A DNA stretch of 64,000 nucleotides from Desmodesmus armatus (taxonomy: Eukaryota > Chlorophyta > Chlorophyceae > Sphaeropleales > Scenedesmaceae): contig VIIQ02000773.1 in the NCBI GenBank assembly GCA_007449985.2, positions 124,001 through 188,000 on the forward strand. The letters run 5' to 3'. The notes under the pieces are model-generated. The model made no database searches. It was given only the letters and a program-made list of their open reading frames with translations, and was not told the DNA's origin. Made by a program: the position numbers and the translations under genes. How positions within the stretch are numbered: the first letter of the stretch is position 1; each line of letters begins with the position of its first letter. Positions 1 through 11,689 of the stretch are shown here, piece after piece.

Positions 1-2696
1 GTTGAGTTGACTCAGTAAGCTGCAGTGGCTGGCCATTAGGGCTCGTATGCAGCCGCAGATGGGGCCACAGAATGGTCTGCTGACATGCTGCAGCTGCAGC
101 CCTCCACGAGTGCCACGGCAAACAGTGCAGTCAGCTTGCAAGCGGTTGTACAGGTCAAACCCTCCCATGCTGTTCAAACCGCTCGGCTGCTGCCAGGCAT
201 TGCGCAAACACCTCATCTGCACAGCAACGCAGAGCAACTCATGTGTTTAAAAGCATCCAATGTTTGCGGACGTTGTTGCGAAAGCCAGCCATCTGCATCA
301 GAGCGCACGAGGTGCTACCAGAAGCCAGCATGCACTCATGCCTGACAGGTTGGAGTAGGCTATGCTGGCTCTCACTGTGCCAACTGCGGGCTAGGGTTTC
401 CTTTCGCGCCGCACAATCCGGGTCAAGGCAAGCTACATGCACACGTCAGGTGGGGGTGCCAAGGCCAGCTGTCCTGTGCTGGCACCCTTTTCTTCTGCTG
501 TTCGTCGTACCGGCATGCCGCGTTGATGGGCATCATGCACATCGTGATCACTGATCATGGGCATGCCCATGATGGGCAGCATGTCAGACTGTGTGCCAGT
601 TATTGGCATGATCCCCCTACACCTGACACCCACCACCTGCAGCTACAAGGCGTGTCCTGATCAGCATGCTCAATGTGCAACAAAAACAGTGGTGCAGGAC
701 CAGCCACACATCACCTGCATAGCTTTGCTGCACTTCATCTCTGATCCCTGCCGGCAGGCCCATCAACATATCCCAGCAGGGGTTGGCAAAGAACCAGCAT
801 CGGCGGAAGCACTGGTGCAGGATGTGCTTGCCACACTCCTGCAGCTGCTCTGCTCTGTGCTGGTCGTCTGCCAGCTGCTGGTCCCTGTTGGCCTTGTGAA
901 GCATGCTTTGCTGCAGCAGCTTTCTCTGCCTGTGATGGAGCTGTAGCAACAGGCACACAACAGTGCCACTGAGGATCCTTCCTTGATGTTGTCATACCGT
1001 TTTGAAATTTTCAGTGGTCAGTGGACACGGGGGGCACCAGGAGGCAGCAGTGCCACTGGCCAAAATGCACATCAATTCATGATGTGTCATCAGTGGCTTA
1101 TGGTTTTCAGGGATGCCCTACAACTTAAAGTCACAAGCTTGTGGCGCTGAGCTGAGCAGTGCTCATGAGTAACTGATGCCGCTGTCTGCTCCTGTCATGC
1201 CGCTGCCGTTGACTGAAATCATGCTGCTTGTTGGCTCAGAGCTCAGCGTATCTGCTCACCCACAGCAGCGCACAAGCATCCCGTGCAATGCTATCAGACA
1301 GCTCCCTGCTGGCTGCCCTGCACCTCTCCATGGATGGGCATGTCCCCTGACAGGACAGCAAACACTGTGTAGCGCCACCCATGTGCGTCCGTTGCGCTTG
1401 ATTCAGCTGGAGCAGTGCATCAGGACAAAGCAGCAGTGCAGAAAACCCACTGTGTCAAGGCAGTGGTTTCACTACAGCTGCAGTTGCCAACTGGGATGCT
1501 GCCTTTGTGGTGTCCAAGGCAGTGGTTGCATATGCAGAGATATGCCTGCATAGTATGCAGTCACCAATCTTGCTGCTGCATGTGCTCAAAAATCAGCAAT
1601 GCAGCAATTGCTATGATAGGCTTGCAGCACCCACCCAGCATTCCATGCAGCCTTGAGCAGCTGCTGAGGTGAGCAAACCAAGCAGCAACCATGCAGCTGC
1701 TACTTGGAATTGATGCATTGTGCATCATGAAGCCCGTGCGGGGAGCCCCAACAGCGTCATCTGCCTAGATGTAGCACGCAAGTCAAAATGAATGAATGAC
1801 CTTGTTTTGTCGTGCAGCCACGTCTTTTCACTTCACACAGCACCCGCTGTCGACGCTTGCCGGTCGAACGCTGTCTGCGCCGGTCGGTCGCAGGTTGGCC
1901 GGCCATCATCTAGTGCGATCTGTGTCAATGCCTTTGGCGTGCTTCAATAAGTAATTTCAACGGACTGTCGCTGTTGTGCATGCACCCTTGGAACAGTGCT
2001 GTCCTCACTGATTGGTCACATTCCAGGAGTGCATGTGTGGAATTATCAACAGAGCGTCGCTGCATGCCATGCTGCATCATCCTTTTGGCGCTCGCATACT
2101 AGGGCTGTGCAGCGCTTTTCAGTACATGCACCATATGTACACTTTGGGTTTACACACATTGACAAACAAAGGCGGTAGCCAAGTTTGCACAGCATATGAG
2201 GTCTGAACAAAACGCAACCATGCAGACTGGTTCATAGCAGCCACAAACAACCTGTTCAACAGCATCACTGTTCCACCTGTCAAACGGACAACGCCTGCGA
2301 CCCAGGCCTGCTGTGCAGATGTGTTGCGAAAACCCCCCACAAGACGTCAACGCGATGCACAGCAGACAAATCACCAATAACAAAACGTATAGTGTACAGA
2401 AGCACTGCTGAGACTGTATGTCAGCCGCTGGCATGGCTGCCAATGCTTGAAACAAGCACCGTTCACAACACAACCCGTGCTCGGCACACGGTGCTGCAAG
2501 CGACAGCAGCAACAATCATCCACATAAACATCACCTTATCATCACCACATCAACAGATATCTTACACAAAACTGTTGTCCAACAGAACCACTCCGGCAAG
2601 CCTCCAAAGCAGCACACAGCGCTGCAGCTGACAGCTTCAACCATCCACCATTACCACCACAGCACCACACCACACCACACCCCGACACATGTTGTA
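1..2696. other. intergenic, no gene recognised
   Basis: I see no exon chain, domain or RNA gene here on either strand. Short open frames of 60-130 codons occur on both strands, but they lack splice signals with matching phases and any recognisable composition. The only notable structure is a perfect 20-bp palindrome at 554-573 (ATCATGGGCATGCCCATGAT), next to a GTGATCAC site. Confidence 0.5.
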
Positions 2697-2713
2697 CAAA
2701 CCAGCCGCAGCCC

Positions 2714-2920
2714 TCAGAAGAAGTCCCAGAGGCCTCCATAGCGGCGACCCCCGAAGCCAAAGCCGCGGCGTCCAAACCCGCCGCACAGGTTGCCGGGGTT
2801 GCCAGGTACGTAGGTGTACGTGCACTTCACACGGGCTCCATCCACCAAGTCTGCAGCCTTTGCTGTCCCAAGCTCGGTGCCGTGGGCATCCAGCAGCCGA
2901 CAGCTACAACCATCCACCAT
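2714..2920 (-). pseudogene. truncated tandem copy of a Gly/Phe-rich 3' exon
   Basis: The segment encodes a C-terminal tail nearly the same as that of the exon just upstream at 2997-3268. Shared elements are GTELGTAKA-DLVDGARVK, CTYTY-PGNPGN, a run of FGRRGFGFGGRR, and an end in -DFF followed by stop. Identity stops abruptly upstream: the block encoding HLRKHFGKVSHSKMG in the other copy is missing and replaced by unrelated sequence. I read it as a partial tandem duplication of a last exon. It could still act as an alternative last exon of the same gene. Confidence 0.5.
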
Positions 2921-2996
2921 ACAACATCGCCACCACTCTACACCTCACAGGACCACAACACACCTAATACAAAACAGCTGCAGCCTCTGGCAGCCC

Positions 2997-3268
2997 TCAG
3001 AAGAAGTCCAGGAAACCTCCAAAGCCCCCAAAGCGGCGGCCTCCAAAGCCGAAACCGCGGCGTCCAAAGCCGCAGGTCAGGTTGCCAGGGTTGCCAGGTG
3101 CGTAGGTGTACGTGCACTTCACGCGCGCTCCATCGACCAGGTCTGTAGCCTTCGCTGTGCCAAGCTCGGTGCCTTGGGCATCGAGCAGCATGAGGGGACC
3201 CATCTTGGAGTGCGACACCTTGCCAAAGTGCTTGCGCAGGTGAGCCTTGAGCTCCTTTAGGCCAGCAC
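2997..3268 (-). CDS. last exon of an unknown Gly/Phe/Arg-rich protein (partial)
   Basis: A CCACCCAG acceptor at 3269-3270 opens a frame beginning GAGLKELKAHLRKHFGKV and running to a TGA at 2997. The N-terminal part is basic and helical. It is followed by LLDAQGTELGTAKATDLVDG, a short CTYTY strand and a low-complexity FGFGGRRFGGFGGF tail ending in DFF. I do not recognise the family. The open frame continues to about 3557, but that stretch does not look protein-like, so the 5' exons are unresolved; they may lie between 3300 and 3600. The neighbouring tandem copy at 2714-2920 shows this exon has been duplicated. Confidence 0.45.
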
Positions 3269-3604
3269 CTGGGTGGTGGTTGCACACACAGCAGACAGCA
3301 CAGCAACGGACGTCAGGTTTACTGGTGTACGTGAGGAGCATGCTTGAAAGCAGGGAGGACAGGGCGCACCTAGGACCGGGCGAGGACCAGATCTGGGTTT
3401 TGAGGGTCAAACCCAACCCTGGGAGATCTACAGGTCGCACAACACTAGTGCTGCAGCAGCGGCGTCCCAAGCCAGACATGGCCGTGCAAGCACCAGCGCC
3501 ACCCACTGCCCGCCTCTTCGTTCGCCGCCAGGCCACTCCTACGTGCAGGGTAGGCAACCAGTGGAGCTAAAACCGGCTTCTTGAAAGTGTGCACTATCCG
3601 CACT

Positions 3605-3789
3605 GCGTGCTGAGCAACTATTGCCCTTGCCAGGGCAAGTTGCCAGGGTCTTGCTGCATCATGGACACCATTAGGTTGGCCTCTGCAACCTCTGATACAC
3701 AGGTCGCAGAGGCTCAACCCAATGGTGTCCATGATGCAACAAGATCCTGGCAACTTGCCCTGCCAGGGGCATTTGTTGCTCAGCATGCT
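3605..3789. repeat. long near-perfect inverted repeat (hairpin)
   Basis: The left arm 3605-3685 and right arm 3707-3789 are near-perfect reverse complements over about 82 bp, with a loop of about 21 nt. Matching blocks include AGGGCAAGTTGCCAGG and TGCATCATGGACACCATT, separated by a few mismatches. It lies downstream of the oxygenase gene and upstream of the Gly/Phe-rich exon. Such a foldback could be a MITE-type element or a precursor of small RNAs; the sequence alone does not decide. Confidence 0.8.
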
Positions 3790-3887
3790 GCTTGACCATG
3801 CAGCTTGACCTGTTGGCATAAAATCAATGAGGGCGTGTACTTTGCAGACAGCCCCTGCAAATGGCCCCAGCACCATTGATGCAGAGG

Positions 3888-6800
3888 TTATGAGTGGGAC
3901 GCAGTCCCGAACAACTGTACTCTACTGTACTGCTGCGGTACTGCATGTACTGCGCCGATTTGGCACTGTACCGTAAAGAAGCACACACCTGGTGGCAATG
4001 TGAGTGTGCAGCTGCCATTGTTGGTCTTTGTCCTGCCGCCCTGCCCGCCAGTCACGTGTATGGTGCGTGTCTGGTTCAGCACAGCTGCACGCTTCTCTGC
4101 TGCTGTCATCTTGGACGGGTCCTTGGGCCTGAACAGCATGGGAGGAGCAGCAGCAGCAGCAGCTCCTCCTGCCGCTGCTGCTGCTGTAGAGCCGCCCGCT
4201 GCTGCTGCTGCTGCTGCTGGGGTCTGCCTGCTGGCGGTGCTGGCCTTCTTCCTGCCAGAGGCAGCAGCGGCGGGCTTGGTGCCTCGCTGCTTCTTAGCAG
4301 GCCTCCAGTCCCCCTCCTCATCTGTTATACCCTCGCTGTCAACCACACCCTGGTCATCTGAGTCTGACACATCTGCACGTCGCCAGCGGCCAGACATGGA
4401 GAGAAGGTGGGGCGACATGAGGAACCCGGGTCAGACATAGGCATAGCCACGTTGACATCCCAGGCGCGGGTGATTAACAGATGTAAAAGCCAGAGCCCAA
4501 GCCATAAGGATACGAGGTTCGTCTTGCACAGTCGTCAACCCTCAGCTCCAACACCATCATTTTAAACCTGAATCCAGTCTAACCCCAAGACCTGAAGCCC
4601 TGCACACCCCAGCTCAATTAGTCATCTCATCAAAACAGTTGCTGACTCACCGTCGTAGTCATCATCTTCACTGTCCAGGTCAATAGCATCAGCAGCAGAG
4701 GCACCAGACTTGCGCTTCCTGCCGCCGCTGCTGCCAGCATTGCTGCGACGGCCGCTGCTGCTGCCCCCGCGGCCTGCTGCTGCTGTGCCTGGGTCGATGT
4801 CAGGGTGCACCACCTCTGCTGTAAGACCTTTGGAGGCCTTGCTTGCTGTGGCGGCACGCTTGCGGTCGTCGGAGCCTGGTATAACACCTACGATGGCTGC
4901 TGCTGTGTAGAACATGGTTGTGCTGGCCTCGTTGCCTGTGACAGCAGGGTGCACAGCACAAACTGAGGGGTTGTAGCTTATGCCTGAACCCTGGACCGTA
5001 GGACGTAAATCACTCAGGCAAACACCATCTGGTTTGTGGCTTGTTCAACGCAGCTTGAATGCAGCATAATCTTGCTTGGTCGTCCGCATGAACATGTTCA
5101 ACTTGCCCAAATGTTCCAGCAGCGGCTGCTGTGCGGCCTGAAGGTGCAACCCCTTGCCCTCTGGCCTCCCTGACGGCCCTGCCTGTCTGGCCTGGCTGGC
5201 CTGCCCTGCCTGAGGCCTGGCGGCCTCCTGGCTAGTTGGCTTGTGTGTTACCATACCAGTTGCCTGAACATGCCTTGCCATGCCCGCTGATGTGAGCCGT
5301 CTACAGTACCTTCCACACACGATCTACCAACAACCCTGAATCAACGTCAAACCCTGAAGGCCACCCACGTACAAAACCCCAGCTTTCAACGCGAACCCTT
5401 GCACCCTCCACCCTCGGCTCCGCTCACCAAAGTACTCGCCGTACCAGCGCTCCACCCACTCCTTCTGTGCTGCCCTGTGGGAGCCCAGCCACGACACCTC
5501 AGCACCAACCTGAACACAACAACCAACCAACCACACCGACAGCACCTTGTTACCAAGACCGGCCTTGGTTTCATATATGCTTCAGAAGTGCTTCAAAGCA
5601 AACCTACTGACTCGGTTTCAAATGCGCTTGAAAGCAAACCTCACTCATCAGATGGTGTTGCTGGTTGTTGCACACAACAGTTTCTTGACAGGTCCCCAAG
5701 TGCCTGGGCCAGCTGATGAAGCTGCAATGCACACCACTGGCGGCTGAAGCCCCCATCTGAAGGAAGCATTCAGCGGTGCCGCAGCTCGCAGCAGCGTCCA
5801 CATGGGCTTTTGCTCCCGTGCATTCAGCAGGATTTGAACCAGGGACTCACCACTTCTTCAATCGTGCCAGCAGCATAGGCTGAGATGTCTTCTGGTGTGA
5901 CAGCCATAGCCCTGAAGGCATTCTCGATATACTCCTTGTGGCCAAAGTGTGCTGCATCACGCTTGGTTGGGATCTTCTCCAGGACACTGCACAGCAACAG
6001 CAAGGTCACCATGGAAGAGCACGAGGCAGTGTGTCAGTTGGTTGTTGTGTGGTGCACTGTCTTCACCTACTGCTGCTTTCGAGGTCCCCACACTTGAACC
6101 CCAAAGCCTGAGACCGCATCCCACTCAGCCCCACCACTCGTCATCATCCAGACACTCATCCTCAAACAGCCTCAAGCACAAGTGTGAGATTCTGGGTGTG
6201 GGATTCAAGGGCCCCACACCCCAAATTGGGATGTAAAGCCTGAGACGCCATCCCATCCAGCCTCATACACTCACTAGTCGTCATCAACATACTCGGCCTT
6301 CAGCAGCCTGAGGCACTGCACCTCCAGCCCAGCAGCAGCCAGCACAGCAGCCACCACCGCATCCTCGTTCTTGAGCTTCAGGTTTGCTGCATAGGCCTTG
6401 GAGCCCCCCTGGGCCAGCCGCGCCTCTGACTGGGCCAAGGCAGTTTCCTCGTACAGGTGGCGGCAATTGAATGCCGATGGCGCCACCTGCAACACACAGA
6501 TTCACACACAAATCTGGCTGTAGGGTTTAGGGTCTAGGGTTTAGGATTGGGCCAGGGCAATTTCCTTGTACAGGTGCCGGCAGTTGATGCCGATGGCGCC
6601 ACCTGCAAGATCTACACACAAGTCTTGCTGTAGGGTTTACAATCTAGGGTTTAGGGTTGGGCTAGGGTTTAGGACTGGGCCAGCGCTGTCTCCTCGTACA
6701 GGTGCCGGCAGTTGATTGATGCCGATGGCGCCACCTGCAACACACACAATCACAGGTGCACAGACATGAAATACCTGTTGAATGCAACTCATGTGTCAAC

Positions 6801-9675
6801 ACACATGACTGTTTTCATTTGGCGACTTCACATGCAGCACACAGCCCATTTGCTCTTCCTGCAGTTGATGAGTGTGGCACCCCTTGCCAAACACACTGCA
6901 CCACATGTCAGGTGCTGCGATCATTGCCCCCATTGCTGTGTCTGGATGCTGCTGTCATATGACAGCATAGTACACTAGTATGCAGAACTCCCAGCAAGCT
7001 GCAGGGCAGCAGCCCTACAACCCCAAGTTTAGGGGTGCGTCTGGGTAAACCTCAGCCCTGAACCCCCAACAGACAGCACCCACCCTCAGGCATGAAGTCC
7101 TTGTCAGCAAGTGCTGCTGCCAGCTGCCGCTGCAGCTGGCTTGCACGCAGCAGCAGCACGTCCGCTGTTGGGTCGGGCGCAGCATCCCGGTGCAGCGTGT
7201 AGGTCAGGGTGATGCGGTAGCCATCAGTAACCTGTCAACAGCATGTAATACATGCCAGTGCAAAGCAGTGCAGTGTGAGCGTCTGTGTATTGTGGTTGTA
7301 CCACTGTGCAGCATGTGATGCGGTGCAGGGTTCAGGTCACAACCGGCAGGGGTGCGTCACCAGGGTTGTGCACACGGCCACAACTCATGGCATGAACAAC
7401 AACAGCGCCAACCACCCTCAACCTCAAGCCCTGAGCCCTAAGCCCCCTGCACCTCAGACCTCATATGCCGCACCTGGAACTCTGCAGGGCATGAGCCCTT
7501 TCGCCCACTCGCTGCACGCCGTGCTCCACATTCACCAACAGTGCCACCCAACCCTCTGAACCCCGACCCTGCACCCCCTGCAGCGCACCCTTGAGCCGCG
7601 CCTGCTGCACCTCATGCTCCCCTTTTCCAACCTCAAACCTCAGACCCTGGACCCTACACATCTCACCTCCAACCCGACCCTGCACCCCTGCAGGGCACAA
7701 ACCCTTGAGCCCCACCTGCTGCACTCGTGCTCCACGTCTCGAAACAATGCCTCCCAACCCTCTCAACCCCATCCCTGCACCCCCGGGGTGAACCCTTCAC
7801 CCTGCACCCCTGCACCCCTGCACCCCTGCAGGCCATGTAACCCTTGAGCCGCACGTGCTGCACCTCGTGCTCCACATCTTCAACAACGCCTCCCAACCCT
7901 CTCAACCCCATCCCTGCACCCCAAACCCTTCACCCCTGCAGGGCATGAGACCGTGCGCCCCACCTGCTGCACCTCGTGCTCCAGAACCCCATGGAATGCC
8001 ACCCACCCCGAACTACAAACCCTAGTCCTTGGGCCCTGCATGCTGCACCCTGCACCCCTGCAGAGCATCAACCCTTTATCCGCACCTGCTGCACCTCATG
8101 CTCCACATCTCCAAAGAATGCACCCCACTGCAGCCCAGCGTCGGTAGGCACGTGCGCCATCTTGCGCTGCTCCGGGCTCAGGCCATTCAATGCGTAGCCA
8201 AAGCCATACCGAGGGAACATTGCACGTTGCCAGTTGAGGTCGACAGCCATACCACCGTGCTTCAGAGTGAGTGCGCCTCCTGTAAGTGCACAAGGAACAA
8301 GAGCAAGGCAAAACGGAGTCAACACCCTAGTGTCATGGTGGTTATCAGTCAGGAGCAGGGAAGCATGGACAGCTGGGGCTCTCCCCGGATGCCCAAACCA
8401 CACCATCACAGGAGACTGCCAATGTTGGGTGCTTGTGTAGAGTAGCGCCAGGGTTCTCAAAGCAGCCCGAGCCCTGCGAATCACCAGTCGCCAAGGGACC
8501 ACAGCAATTGGAGTCATGGCACACATGTGCCATGACAAGGCTTCACCATGGCCAGAGTGCAGCACACATTGCCACACCGCAGGACCTGCAGCATGTGCAT
8601 GTGTGTGCACCCTACAGCTTACCCCACCTTGGAAGGGGATGGGCAGGGCCACTACCAGTGTGCCGAAGCAGGTGTCGCCGCCCCTGGGTGTGTCCTTGTG
8701 CGGCTTGAAGAAGCCGCCCCTGCCCATGAGGTTGAGCTTGTACAGCTCAGCACGCACTCCCTGGGCCTCCGGCACCAGCGACACGCGGATCTGGAGTGGC
8801 GCGGGAGGGAGGAGTTGCGGGAGGCAAGGAGGCAGAAGGCAAGGAGAGGCTGGTGGGGATGGGGCATGCAGAATTGCAATTGAGCAGCAACACCTTGATG
8901 AGTGATTCGTATCATTGTGCAACACAACAGAGCGTGATGCAGGTCCCAATGAGTGTGACACATTCAACCATGGCGACAGGTGGATATGGCATGAGCGGCA
9001 TGCTGACTTGCACTCTCCTGCGCTGGTGCCTTTCATGGACGGGACCACAGACTGCTGGAAGACTGCTGTGCTCACCTTCTCCAGGATGCCAGCAGCTGCA
9101 GGGTCAAAGTCAACGGCAAAATCCCCTGCTGCCAACTCCTTTGCCACCCGCACTGACTGGTCCACCACTGTCTCATTGTTCCTGGGAGCAAAGAAACCAC
9201 GAGACACAACGAGTTGGATAAATGCTGTTGAACATTTGACAGTTGTCGTCAGCAACCGTTCGGGGAGTCAGTATGGTGGAGCTTGTGTCACACTGCGTCT
9301 CAGCTGTTGCTGTCATGCCACCAATCATGCCATGCCACCAATCATGCCATGCTGCTGAAAGGTGGCCACATGCAAACTGGTATGACAACGGCCACACAGC
9401 ATTCGATTTGAATCCATGACAAGCTACTGAACGTTTTCGTGCTTCCCAGGCATGACAGCTGCTGATCACCTTCCAAATGCTGAGGGTTTGGCGTGCTGCT
9501 GCAGCGCCTGCAGCTGCTGAGCGGCGTTATCGAGTGACATTGGGAACTTGCAGGTGCTGCCAGCCACAGTGAGGTTGATGGGGCTGTTGTGCGTGCCGGT
9601 GATGTAGAAGCGCGTTTCGATGGTGTCGAGGGCCTGACTGAGCGAGACAACGTGATCCTGTCCGGTCGCCATCAT
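3888..9675 (-). CDS. 2OG-Fe(II) oxygenase family protein with acidic/basic low-complexity tail
   Basis: Exons read 9675-9470, 9181-9076, 8790-8628, 8279-8086, 7231-7084, 6486-6275, 5986-5851, 5509-5428, a poorly defined one near 5160-5050, 4935-4651 and 4372-3888. The N-terminus is MMATGQDHVVSLSQAL. The iron site is H135-x-D137 (KPHKDTPRGG) plus H219 (GDVEHEV), with the 2-oxoglutarate-binding Arg at 229 (VTDGYRITLTY). Later family motifs GGAIGINCRHLY and GNEASTTMFYTAAAIVGVIP are present. The last two exons add a Ser/Gly/Ala-rich tail with RKRKSG, acidic DLDSEDDDYD and a polyalanine block, suggesting a nuclear protein (inference). Phases agree at every listed junction except two. Exon 6 has a net +1 base near 6464-6473 that breaks the frame, and both junctions of exon 9 are unresolved. 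The substrate is unknown. Translation may start upstream if a further exon exists. Confidence 0.75.
6433..6740 (-). repeat. three tandem copies of the start of oxygenase exon 6
   Basis: The intron acceptor plus about 50 bp of exon 6 occurs three times, near 6433-6490, 6549-6606 and 6675-6740. Each copy carries TTGCAG or a close variant followed by GTGGCGCCATCGGCAT. The spacers contain degenerate TTTAGGG/TCTAGGG units. The middle copy keeps the family reading frame (GGAIGINCRHLYKE). The copy attached to the rest of the exon has one extra base and the third has four extra bases. Confidence 0.75.
7490..8110 (-). repeat. minisatellite derived from the 3' end of oxygenase exon 4
   Basis: The real exon 4 ends at 8086 with codons for VEHEVQQ followed by a GTGCGG donor. 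The adjoining intron holds about five decayed copies of the same segment, at roughly 7960-8010, 7845-7890, 7705-7755, 7592-7630 and 7490-7550. Each is separated by C-rich filler (CCCTGCACCCCTGCAG). Translating them on the minus strand gives VEDVEHEVQHVRLKG, LEHEVQQVG, EHEVQQARLKG and similar. Several copies keep a potential GT donor after the CAGCAG or CAGCAC. Confidence 0.75.
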
Positions 9676-11689
9676 GAACTGACCCGCAGATGAAAACTTT
9701 GACAGCAACACGAGACGCTGGAAGACGCTGGGTGGCGCTGGACAAGAAACCGGGTGCGCACTGGGCTGTGCTCAAACCGCAGCAACAGCACAGTGCATTA
9801 ACAACACACTGAAATGCGATGGATCGGTTGGGAAGATAGCAGACGGGCACGTTGGCACGCCACAACAACTTGAAAGGCATTCAAAGTGCGTTCAAATCTG
9901 AACGAATTTGAACCTGTCAGGGACAGGTGTTGATTGTGCTGTTTGCTGTGATTGACGCTTCACCTACGAGCGCTTCTCAACGATGTTGTCGCAGCTGTGC
10001 AGTTCTTGCTCCTGCCCCCCGACACAACTTCAATGGGTGTGATCTGCATCAGATCAACAGCCTCAAACGTGCTACAGTTATGCAGGCCGATACCAGCACA
10101 GTCTGCCTGAGGTTTCAAGGCTTGCTTAGCTTCAACGAGAGGTAATGATAGCGTAGGGGACGCTTGCATACGCCTGGCTACAACCACCCTATGAACTGGT
10201 CCCTAGCTACAGCACCCACCCTCCACACAACAGCAGCATTTAGCGCTTGGACCGACCTCGATGTTTGAAACATGTTTTTGGGAGCTGGTGGCAGCCCCAA
10301 ACTGCTGGTGGTCTAAGGAAATGAAGCAAGGACTGCAGTGGCGGACATGCAGGCTTCTGTGGCGGACCGCCACTGGCGGTGCTTCAGAGACCGAAAGGCG
10401 CTATGCCCCGCAGTGCAGCTGGCCTTGCGGTGTGTTTCCCAGCGCTTCTGCATGGCAATGCAAGCTTGCCACACTGTCCCAACACTATGTGCACTCTCGC
10501 CTGAGCTCCCAAGTGATCCCTAACTGCAGTCCCTTCACACCCAGAAAGGATGGTATAGCACCTGCTCTTGCGGACGCAATGGCTCATATAATGCATGCCG
10601 GGTCACAGCCGCTCTCTGCTGTGCTTGTCTTCTGTCAGCTTTGTGTCCATGTTTGCCTGCAGGTGGTCTCTTTCTGCCTGCCAGTGGTCCCTATTTGCCT
10701 AGTCGCCTGTGGCCGCAACGGACCTGTTGTAATGCGTACATGGCAGCAAACACCACTAAATCGTTGCAGTTGCAAGCTGGGATCACCTGCTGATGCAACG
10801 GCAGAAAGTCAGCTGTACCATGTCATCTGGTGCTGCTGTTTGTCAAGGCATCACACGGATGTGTTGCTGGCCACTGCTGGGCCGAACTGTCAGAGTGCTG
10901 ATGCGTTGATGTCCCTCAGTGCTACTGTTGCACTTCTTCCTTTTCCTTATCGCAGCCAGCTGAGCTGCAGCTTATCCACTCAACACGCACTTCTGTGCCC
11001 CCTCAAAGCCAGTGTTCCCTGCAATGCTCTCAAACCAACTCCTACTGGCGGTTGATGCACCTCTGTATATGCAGATGCGCAGATACACTGATGCATGTGC
11101 AGGGTCGCCTTGCATGTGCAGTCGCCAATTGGCTCACAGGAAATCCAGATTGCATAGCACCAACCGCGTGCGACAGCTTGTTTAGTGTGGTGGGGCATAA
11201 CATTGGTACAGGCATCCAGTCTGAGGGCCACCCCTTGAATGACTTGTCCCCCGCAGGCTGCTTGGCATTCCCTGCTGCTGGGTCACATGTGATGGTTGGG
11301 CTGCTGCCATGAAGCATGCTGCCGCTTGTGCTTGTTCAGCCGTGCGCAGCTCAACAGAGACATTGGCGGTACGCCGCTAGCGCTGGCACGCACTCAGCAG
11401 TCGATGCAGCCCCAGGCCTGTGCTGCTTGCCTGAGCATCACAACAGCGACCATGCACCTGCACCTTGGTGCAACATGTGCTGGCGCCACCTCCCGGGGAT
11501 TGTGCAAGCTGCAATCAGCATAAAATGAGTAAAGTGTGGGGGAGTTCAAGTCAAAATCGAAGTTGAAATTAATTGCCGGATTTGCCGATGTTTGTCGGTC
11601 GAAGGTGGCTGGTCGGCCGAAGGTCCCCGGGCCCTCATCAGTGCACGGAAGTGCTTTGTTGTCTGCGTAGAAGCAGTATCTGCAAAGCA
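9676..11689. other. intergenic between divergent genes, no gene recognised
   Basis: This region separates the minus-strand oxygenase from the plus-strand secreted-protein gene and should contain both promoters. A 264-codon frame at 10261-11055 has no recognisable domain, no signal peptide and shadow-like composition, so I do not call it. No obvious TATA box stands out. Confidence 0.45.

Noticed and set aside
554..573. 20-bp perfect palindrome ATCATGGGCATGCCCATGAT
   Set aside because: Built from repeated CATGGGCATG words that recur nearby; likely simple-sequence origin rather than a site.
1176..1770. Apparent weak similarity to 10900-11100 (GCAATGCT-TCA, CTCCTRCTGGC words)
   Set aside because: Matches are scattered short words in similarly biased DNA and I could not extend them by eye.
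9300..9355. Short tandem CCACCAATCATGCCATG duplication
   Set aside because: Two copies only, in an oxygenase intron, with no sign of function.
10261..11055. 264-codon open frame on the plus strand
   Set aside because: No domain, no splice context, and Cys/Leu-rich shadow-like composition as produced by CTG/TGC-rich DNA in many frames here.
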